A stretch of DNA of 64,000 bases from Parelaphostrongylus tenuis (lineage: Eukaryota > Nematoda > Chromadorea > Rhabditida > Metastrongylidae), in assembly GCA_019055375.1 (NCBI GenBank), contig JAHQIW010007131.1, forward strand, positions 496,001-560,000. The letters are read 5' to 3'. The translations under genes were made by a program, and so were the position numbers. Numbering within the stretch: position 1 is the first letter of the stretch; every line of letters starts with the position of its first letter. The notes under the pieces were generated by a model. The model was not told the origin of the DNA, did not search any database, and saw only the letters and a list, made by a program, of their open reading frames with translations. Positions 61,001-64,000 of this stretch are shown in pieces.

Positions 61001-61899
61001 CGTTCACTTTCATGCAATAACAATGTGTTGTTGACGTTTACAATGCTTTGCCAAGTTGAAACCACTGTTCAACTATAAATTCTGAGGTATTCCAACCCTC
61101 ATTCAAAGTTGTGGTATAGCACCTTCGACTAAGTCCTACAAACGACCAATCTCAATTAATTATGCAAACACTTAATATTCAATGCCATAATTTCTCCAGT
61201 ACGCAATTGTTTTGATCATCAACATTCTGATAATTTTCAAGAAACCCGATATCTCTAAGACGTCATCAGAATATTATTTTTGCTTTCTTTTCCAAATTTG
61301 AACTTGAAAAGCAAAGATTGCAATTTATTCGATTTGTGCTGGTCAAAGTCATCATATATTAGGCGTTGAAAACGTATCATGCAGTAAGTTCTTTGTCAGG
61401 AAATGAGCTATAAAATGATACACATCCTGCGTATGCAATAAGTGCTTTTTGCACAATTTAATTGAAAATTTGATAGCGTCTAAAAACTTATTATTTCTAC
61501 ATCAACCTAGTATTGCTGATAACCTCGGTTAAAAAATTGAAAGACTAGCATTAATTAAATTTTTCACATGACCGTTGAATTATGATTTTTGACAGAAGGC
61601 ATAAATACCCGTAACTTTTAAAAGAAATTCATTAATCGTAGGCTCAACAGTGGAATAAAACACTAATTTATGCTGATGCCTTGCATTAGCTCATCTTATT
61701 TTTAAATCTACTAAGATTTGGCTAAGTTTCCTTCAATTTGAAGAATCTACCACAGTTACTGTTAGCAGTTCATCTTATATTCACTCATTTTTTCTTAGAG
61801 CTGTCACACTCCGCTGGCGGTTACGGATTGCTGACGAAGAGGAGTAATAGTCATCACAGCCTACCAATCCCTAACGCTCATGCTACAGTCAAAAATACT
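33973..61899 (+). CDS. che-12: Multi-exon TOG-array protein, TOGARAM/crescerin type (partial)
   Basis: At least 20 exons chain in phase to 790 codons without a stop. TOG1 spans roughly residues 1-250 (exons 1-6) and carries HEAT-like helices such as RLQTLNRLSGIARRDPEWF and GNSKITVRKISIQAIQTF. TOG2 spans about 290-560 (exons 8-13) with GNQKAVVKQL, NSRIREEVLNIL and LDPKRRVRLAAFEQL. A basic box RLRRQTLPRIRYDGL and a low-complexity linker follow. This order matches TOGARAM/crescerin (CHE-12), which acts in cilia on axonemal microtubules. CLASP is the main alternative. The TOG3-TOG4 half expected in the family is not seen and probably lies beyond 64000. Introns reach 3.5 kb and are full of repeats. 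The symbol is by family resemblance only. Confidence 0.8.
34096..36640 (+). other. TOG gene intron 1 (2.5 kb)
   Basis: No repeat family recognised. The frame at 35452-35709 has no motif and no usable splice sites. Confidence 0.6.
36641..36811 (+). CDS. TOG gene exon 2
   Basis: CTTTTACAG acceptor, TCG|GTAAGA donor, phase 0 to 0, 57 codons. Starts TLNRLSGIARRDPEWF and includes DRILADDRWEVQHQCIKFLQ, a typical TOG helix pair. Confidence 0.85.
36812..38799 (+). other. TOG gene intron 2 (2.0 kb)
   Basis: Contains a minus-strand frame at 38167-38448 (VNECAINLYNRLQDVPSHEV and onward) that looks somewhat coding-like but was not identified. It could be a transposon remnant or part of a nested gene. 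Otherwise nothing recognised. Confidence 0.4.
38800..38940 (+). CDS. TOG gene exon 3
   Basis: TTTTTTCAG acceptor, TTG|GTGAGT donor, phase 0 to 0, 47 codons. Contains CMCYLMPNLIPKLGNSK and VRKISIQAIQTFLRHKPEA, the diagnostic TOG loop and helix of TOG1. Confidence 0.85.
39006..39095 (+). CDS. TOG gene exon 4
   Basis: TCTCTCAG acceptor, GAG|GTAAAA donor, phase 0 to 0, 30 codons: KTLSNFLLTSTERLTKLEVV then REFPAMFLPE. Short 65-bp intron before it. Confidence 0.8.
39248..39356 (+). CDS. TOG gene exon 5
   Basis: TTCCGTAG acceptor, GAAG|GTTCGT donor, phase 0 to 1. LATCDWSILLDTLTKLLATS and EFVESAAIVAKKLE. The donor is weak, but the frame read past it (SYIMKRPDFSQ...) is not TOG-like. Confidence 0.75.
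39857..39976 (+). CDS. TOG gene exon 6
   Basis: CTATTTTAG acceptor, AATG|GTACGT donor, phase 1 to 1. Joins as LEVYLGKNIFTRMLDGLSVN, then QQKDYARFSKNIVVTPTEST. Probable end of TOG1. Confidence 0.8.
40353..40406 (+). CDS. TOG gene exon 7 (uncertain, possibly cassette)
   Basis: CTTTTTCAG acceptor and TTTC|GTGAAC donor, 54 bp, phase 1 to 1: NIKSKRFLMQDIQPIKF. Its length is a multiple of three and both flanking exons can join directly, so it could be skipped. The donor is non-ideal. Confidence 0.45.
40519..40706 (+). CDS. TOG gene exon 8 (TOG2 start)
   Basis: CTCTGCAG acceptor, GTG|GTAACT donor, phase 1 to 0. Linker QSASTNRSSMKLASGERR, then LRFGIVPSVVAAMVMDNTD and AAIRISGLEKVEEFHK, opening TOG2. 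Confidence 0.85.
40966..41206. repeat. Inverted tRNA-like element, family 3, copy B
   Basis: Left arm 40966-41031 and right arm 41140-41206 are imperfect reverse complements. The right half looks like a tRNA from 41109 (GGTGTGGTGGTAGCCCGCG ... GGTTAAACGCGAGTTCAACT, then CCCGTCTAAGG). The same inverted layout occurs at 27121-27322. Lies in intron 8. Confidence 0.6.
41301..41354. repeat. 54-bp near-perfect palindrome
   Basis: TACTGCAATATAAACTGATA at the left is mirrored by the right half with one mismatch over 22 bp, closing on a CCAGCTAGCTA loop. Lies in intron 8 of the TOG gene. Confidence 0.85.
41485..41595 (+). CDS. TOG gene exon 9
   Basis: GATTTCAG acceptor, AAG|GTTGCT donor, phase 0 to 0, 37 codons: LKQLIENITSEEISRLVPHL, then HSYLISLSNVLSELNFK. 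Confidence 0.85.
41685..42137. mobile_element. Foldback element with ~200-bp inverted arms
   Basis: Left (about 41685-41890) and right (about 41930-42137) arms are reverse complements throughout with moderate divergence. Shared words include GGCTGGTACAAACG, ACGCTCTCGGCAAGAT and GGCGAAGAATAG/GACGAAGAATAG. The spacer is about 40 bp. No coding capacity. A third partial copy of the inner end follows near 42205-42232. Lies in intron 9. Confidence 0.7.
42774..42848 (+). CDS. TOG gene exon 10
   Basis: AAATTTTCAG acceptor, CAG|GTAGTA donor, phase 0 to 0, 25 codons: AVILGLDVVRLTVNRLKSH, then MEAHLQ. Confidence 0.85.
43217..43262 (+). repeat. SINE family 1 head fragment
   Basis: GAGTAGCGCAATGGTTAAAG then GTGTTCTACACC matches the A-box half of family 1. 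The rest is lost. Confidence 0.5.
43582..43746 (+). CDS. TOG gene exon 11
   Basis: GATGTTTAG acceptor, GAG|GTTAGT donor, phase 0 to 0, 55 codons. QVVTILAQHFGNQKAVVKQL, ALCTYLENKNSRIREE: the most diagnostic TOG2 stretch. Two other frames are also open here but lack the motif. Confidence 0.85.
43747..44469 (+). other. TOG gene intron 11, 5' part
   Basis: Nothing recognised before the SINE and transposon relics that fill the rest of this intron. Confidence 0.5.
44470..44640 (-). repeat. SINE family 2, copy 2
   Basis: The minus strand matches the body of the 13.7-kb copy: CGGCAGTTAGCAATGAACG, ATTCTACAACGTTCAAGAAG and GTACTTGGATCCGCACAG. Directly abuts the mariner relic. Confidence 0.6.
44641..45295 (-). 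pseudogene. Tc1/mariner-type transposase relic 1
   Basis: On the minus strand VLFTDEKIF (first catalytic Asp, about 45120-45145) is followed by FPASVMVWV, DALVFINGNVKINAASLNSK, ALQQACGPAH (cf. QQDGAPAH, second Asp lost), AVWAG and a SPDLNSMNYY remnant. Stops and frameshifts separate the blocks. Lies in intron 11 of the TOG gene. Confidence 0.75.
45296..46020 (-). pseudogene. Tc1-like transposase relic 2
   Basis: Minus-strand pieces in order: SLSVSTVAKEIKANLTLSG (helix-turn-helix-like), GTITRHLNEFGYR, PHALTDLIML, TIHESLRL, FSKSVIFVDES with a stop, and IYYESNKSQAY. The catalytic block differs from relic 1 (FVDES.IYYE versus FTDEKIF). They appear to be two different elements lying end to end. 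Confidence 0.6.
46495..46607 (+). CDS. TOG gene exon 12
   Basis: TAAACAG acceptor, AG|GTGAGT donor, phase 0 to 2. VLNILTAALMITSSSRINFT, then AVLNVLIPLLLDPKRRV. Completes the helix begun in exon 11 (REEVLNI). Confidence 0.85.
47005..47283 (+). repeat. tRNA-derived SINE, family 1, copy 3
   Basis: Degraded A-box region, B-box TGGTTCAATTTC, then TTGGTACCAGACTGCTCTC, CTCGGTTCAGCGAGAGGCCA and a CTTAGGTATTGATCAACGCC end. Lies in intron 12. Confidence 0.75.
47792..47918 (+). CDS. TOG gene exon 13
   Basis: GAGTTTCAG acceptor, ATG|GTATGC donor, phase 2 to 0. LAAFEQLSVVGYMMNGKID, then TLLKMVKDAEGRHSARGLSN. End of TOG2. Confidence 0.85.
48276..48423 (+). CDS. TOG gene exon 14
   Basis: ATAATCAG acceptor, phase 0 in. 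ARLRRQTLPRIRYDGLIDYS is a basic box after TOG2, followed by an acidic/serine linker to KWILYA. Two donors are possible: G|GTGAAA (ending 48423, phase 1, fits exon 15) and CAG|GTATCT (ending 48445, phase 2, would need another exon). Confidence 0.75.
48446..50115 (+). other. TOG gene intron 14, 5' part
   Basis: No exon or known repeat recognised. Confidence 0.4.
50116..50290 (-). repeat. SINE family 2, copy 3
   Basis: On the minus strand: ACTCCGGTTGTCAACAAAGA, ATTCTACTACGTTCAATAAG and GTACTGGGATCCGCACAG, colinear with the copies at 13.7 and 44.5 kb. Confidence 0.6.
51043..51129 (+). CDS. TOG gene exon 15
   Basis: ACTTTTTCAG acceptor, CTCAG|GTGATA donor, phase 1 to 1: RKNLYPRALLACCSNSQDLK, then VPRFRTFS. 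Linker region. Confidence 0.7.
51352..51645 (+). repeat. tRNA-derived SINE, family 1, copy 4
   Basis: A-box TAGCGCAGTGCTTAAAGG, B-box GGTTCGATCTC, then AAGCCATCCATCCCTCCGGG and a CCCAGGGATTGATCAGC end. Lies in intron 15. Confidence 0.8.
51646..53917 (+). other. TOG gene intron 15, 3' part
   Basis: A pyrimidine-rich stretch (about 52080-52240) but no recognised repeat family or exon. Frames such as 52522-52764 minus lack motifs. Confidence 0.4.
53918..54058 (+). CDS. TOG gene exon 16
   Basis: CCATTCCAG acceptor, CGCA|GTGAGT donor, phase 1 to 1: FRNEVTMGSAVTRVRSAEVR, then PMRPPIAFESSRNRSSFDSH. Basic, serine-rich linker. Confidence 0.75.
54059..57804 (+). other. TOG gene intron 16 (3.7 kb)
   Basis: No repeat family was firmly recognised. 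A further small linker exon could be hidden, but flanking phases (1 to 1) already agree. Confidence 0.5.
57805..57872 (+). CDS. TOG gene exon 17
   Basis: TTTTCTAG acceptor, GAT|GTAAGT donor, phase 1 to 0: VSAVVRRIQQRQTEVSLLQ, then KDD. Probable coiled-coil or linker helix. Confidence 0.7.
58012..58146 (+). CDS. TOG gene exon 18
   Basis: AAAATTCAG acceptor, AAG|GTCTGA donor (weak), phase 0 to 0: ATSDVSNNEASSEEIKRIEP, then NNNHLPPTSNHLHSLL. Low-complexity linker. Confidence 0.65.
58513..58615 (+). CDS. TOG gene exon 19
   Basis: GTTTTTCAG acceptor, GATG|GTATGT donor, phase 0 to 1: AKSENNLSEELENNPPINF, then DDVPIKPAKGGQFFD. Confidence 0.7.
58616..61798 (+). other. TOG gene intron 19 (3.2 kb)
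   Basis: Holds SINE family 1 copy 5 (59131-59375). Frames at 60021-60218, 60326-60784 and 60816-61034 show no motif. Confidence 0.5.
59131..59375 (+). repeat. tRNA-derived SINE, family 1, copy 5 (old)
   Basis: TACGCAGTGGTTACAGGTAC, then TTGGCAGCACTAATTAAG, GGGCAGATATGCATAC and GCATCGCTCAAAGATCAATT match the family order with heavy decay. Confidence 0.6.
61799..61899 (+). CDS. TOG gene exon 20 (last seen)
   Basis: TTTTTCTTAG acceptor, ACT|GTAAGT donor, phase 1 to 0: LSHSAGGYGLLTKRSNSHHS, then LPIPNAHATVKNT. The strong donor with no downstream exon recognised implies that the gene continues beyond the window. Confidence 0.7.
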
Positions 61900-62961
61900 G
61901 TAAGTTCTTTAAACTTTCTTCAAAAGAAGATTTTAAGACATGTGTTGGCTAATTTCTTCTCAGTTAAAATCAGTCTTAAGATTGGAATTGTGATAAAGAA
62001 TCCAATATGGACTTTCCATCAAATGCTTTTCTTAATAGCAAGAACAAGCTGTGAAGTGAAGTTCACGTCGACATTTTTAGAGCATAAAAGAATCTTCAAG
62101 CTGAATACCAAGCAGATATAGATATAGCTATATGAATAGATAAAAGCAGATGAATCTTCCGAGTCCGTGCGTTGACATTCGATTGAACTGACAAGCACTG
62201 GCAAATCACAAAGAGGTATAGAGCTTGTCGTTGTACTACAACAACAGTCATCTATCTAACCTACAAGAGATCGCATCGTTCATTTCTCACCTTTTCAAGC
62301 GAAGCAGCGGCGCAGCTGGTAGAGAAACATCTGGGTTTTGGGCTTGACCTGCATCCATTAGGTAATGTGAATTGTGTGGAAATCAAACGTATCGGTGTGT
62401 TATTCCTCGATGGTGAGGTGGCTGTATATCAACGCGGCTGTCAAAACCGGCTTTATTACCCTTGGAAATACAAATAGCAGTGAGATATGATGGCGCTTCT
62501 CGCTCAAAACTTGGCAGTACCTGAGGTATTCTCCACAAAATGCCTACAGTAGATAGTCGCTGAAGTCCGATTTTTCTTGCACTCTTCCAATACTGAGCTG
62601 ATTTATATTTTTAGTGGAAAATACGGAATGGTCAATGAATAAACAATAGCACACAGTTTGAAGAAGAACAAAAAAATTTTCTTACAAGAGCACAATGATT
62701 TAGTGCCTACGAAAGAGCAATGGTCACATGGTAATCTTTCATTTATACTACCACTTTTTAAGAAATCTTCCGACTTTTTTGAATACTTTTCGGTTTCAGT
62801 CACAACGTTAATTTTACTATCGAACAGGGCAAAAGAACTGCAGCTGTTTTTCTTGAGTTTTTTGCATTGTTAAGTAAACGCACAATTTGAGAATGAATTC
62901 CCACCAAACACGAACATCACAAAAAATTTCTTAACAAACCGACGAATAAAGAAGTATCAGT
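61900..62961. other. Non-coding interval (TOG gene intron)
   Basis: A tRNA-like head (GCGGCGCAGCTGGTAGAG, about 62304-62321) may be another old SINE. No exon seen. Confidence 0.4.
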
Positions 62962-62973
62962 CCAAATTAATAG
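62962..62973 (+). repeat. 12-bp direct repeat, left (target site duplication)
   Basis: CCAAATTAATAG occurs here and at 63935-63946, exactly bordering the four-unit hammerhead array. Confidence 0.85.
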
Positions 62974-63057
62974 TTCTGCTATCGACTGCTTTTTTACAGA
63001 CCCGCTCAAAATGATTTAATCTGATAAGGATATGACTTATTTTGAGCCATAGGTCTA

Positions 63058-63105
63058 GTGCTATATAGGCGCCTATTTCGTCCTATTGGGACTCATCAGT
63101 AGCAC
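63058..63105 (-). ncRNA. Hammerhead ribozyme, intact (array unit 1)
   Basis: Minus strand: GTGCTA, CTGATGAG, TCC-CAATA-GGA, CGAAA, the palindrome TAGGCGCCTA, UA, then TAGCAC. Stem I has 6 bp. Minimal stem III. Cut predicted between 63064 and 63063. Confidence 0.9.
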
Positions 63106-63341
63106 CCTCCCTCGGTTCCGTCGATCCCTTGAGGTTAAATAATCCTCTAAAGGAATCGGCGCCGAGTAAAAACTAATTACCCAAAGTCGGATGATGGTCT
63201 TACCTGACTTTGTGGTGACCGGCAGTCGAGCTTACGGCTTTTAAAATGAACTATACTTCTGCTATCGACTGCTTTTTTTACAGACCCGCTCAAAATGATT
63301 TAATCTGATAAGGATATGACTTATTTTGAGCCATAGGTCTA

Positions 63342-63383
63342 GTGCTATATAGGCGCCTATTTCGTCCTATTGGGACTCATCAG
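63342..63383 (-). ncRNA. Hammerhead ribozyme, stem I strand deleted (array unit 2)
   Basis: Core and stems II/III are as in unit 1, but about 14 bp including the 5' strand of stem I are missing right after CTCATCAG (plus orientation), joining to GTTCCGTCG. Cleavage should be lost. Confidence 0.85.
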
Positions 63384-63570
63384 TGTTCCGTCGATCCCTT
63401 GAGGTTAAATAATCCTCTAAAGGAATCGGCGCCGAGTAAAAACTAATCACCCAAAGTCGGATGATGGTCTTACTTGACTTTGTGGTGACCGGCAGTCGAG
63501 CTTACGGCTTTTAAAATGAACTATACTTCTGCTATCGACTGCTTTTTTACAGACCCGGAACCGAGGGAGG

Positions 63571-63618
63571 GTGCTACTGATGAGTCCCAATAGGACGAAA
63601 TAGGCGCCTATATAGCAC
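63571..63618 (+). ncRNA. Hammerhead ribozyme, intact (array unit 3)
   Basis: GTGCTA 63571-63576, CTGATGAG 63577-63584, stem II TCC/GGA with CAATA loop, CGAAA 63596-63600, TAGGCGCCTA 63601-63610, cut after A63612, TAGCAC 63613-63618. The triplet is ATA. Confidence 0.9.
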
Positions 63619-63853
63619 TAGACCTATGGCTCAAAATAAGTCATATCCTTATCAGATTAAATCACTTTGAGCGGGTCTGTAAAAAAGCAGTCGATAGCAG
63701 AAGTATAGTTCATTTTAAAAGCCGTAAGCTCGACTGCCGGTCACCACAAAGTCAGGTAAGACCATCATCCGACTTTGGGTGATTAGTTTTTACTCGGCGC
63801 CGATTCCTTTAGAGGATTATTTAACCTCAAGGGATCGACGGAACCGAGGGAGG

Positions 63854-63901
63854 GTGCTACTGATGAGTCCCAATAGGACGAAATAGGCGCCTATATAGCA
63901 C
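63854..63901 (+). ncRNA. Hammerhead ribozyme, intact (array unit 4)
   Basis: Identical in sequence to unit 3, with the predicted cut after A63895. The two plus-strand sites are 283 nt apart. Confidence 0.9.
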
Positions 63902-63934
63902 TAGACCTATGGCTCAAAATAAGTCATATCCTTA

Positions 63935-63946
63935 CCAAATTAATAG
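63935..63946 (+). repeat. 12-bp direct repeat, right (target site duplication)
   Basis: CCAAATTAATAG, identical to 62962-62973. Confidence 0.85.
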
Positions 63947-64000
63947 ATCAAATTTTTTGTTGAACAGATCAGCTTTTTTTTCTCAATGACACTAAGTAGA

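Larger units (their letters stand above)
62974..63934. mobile_element. Head-to-head array of hammerhead (retrozyme-like) units
   Basis: Four nearly identical units of about 285 bp. Two are on the minus strand (62974-63258 and 63259-63557), the second with a deletion and an inversion junction at 63557/63558. They are followed by two on the plus strand (63558-63934, one repeat length apart). Each unit carries a hammerhead, a TGGCTCAAAATAAGTCATAT block after it, and CTCGGCGCCGATTCC with GATCGACGGAACCG before it. No open reading frame. Exact 12-bp direct repeats flank the whole array, so it inserted as one piece. The near-identity of copies suggests a recent event. Assignment to retrozymes or non-autonomous PLEs is inference. 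Confidence 0.85.

Noticed and set aside
62974..63934. CRISPR-like or satellite array
   Set aside because: Only four units, with an inversion, ribozyme cores and flanking target duplications; no spacers.

Overview
The window looks like a repeat-rich, AT-rich animal chromosome, most likely nematode and plausibly a strongylid-type clade V worm. Supporting signs are short TTTCAG-type splice acceptors, short coding exons scattered over kilobase introns, candidate trans-splice acceptors a few bases upstream of start codons, and a dense load of degenerate transposons. I see no bacterial-style operons, CRISPR arrays or long continuous genes. Most long open frames are fortuitous. The real coding sequence is in small exons that have to be joined by splice phase.

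Layout. 1-2470: decayed BEL/Pao retroelement on the + strand. 2604-2875: first copy of a tRNA-derived SINE. 3926-4334: small inverted-repeat element carrying a hammerhead ribozyme and flanked by 12-bp direct repeats. 4335-8460: mostly non-coding repeat debris. 8463-10430: two more, degenerate, hammerhead units facing apart, with a TIR element between them. 9465-12835: scattered exons of an unrecognised + strand gene. 15109-16858: three exons of a PIAS/Siz-type SUMO ligase with a frameshift, in-frame stops and a lost zinc ligand, so a pseudogene. 18236-18700: C-terminal GIY-YIG endonuclease remnant of a Penelope-like element (PLE). 18960-33270: largely non-coding, with foldback elements, a possible terminal exon (23946-24158) and a possible minus-strand first exon (31430-31543).

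From 33973 to at least 61899 one large + strand gene runs through at least 20 exons. Their splice phases chain into 790 codons. The product has two TOG (HEAT-like) arrays followed by a basic, low-complexity linker. The best match is a TOGARAM/crescerin-type ciliary microtubule protein (CHE-12 in C. elegans), and the gene probably continues past the window. Its introns hold SINEs, two Tc1/mariner relics, foldback elements and a TA-rich microsatellite.

The most unusual item is a family of type I hammerhead ribozymes with a minimal stem III. It is seen at nine sites in four places. At 62974-63934 four roughly 284-bp units form a head-to-head array, two minus then two plus, flanked by an exact 12-bp direct repeat. 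The two plus-strand ribozymes are intact and 283 nt apart, so a transcript could release a 283-nt monomer. The same divergent minus/plus layout recurs at about 4.0 kb (also with 12-bp direct repeats) and at 8.5/10.3 kb. Hammerheads are known in Penelope-like elements and in retrozymes, and a PLE endonuclease relic lies in this window. I read the family as a non-autonomous, probably PLE-mobilised retrozyme-like element. All translations and alignments were done by eye.
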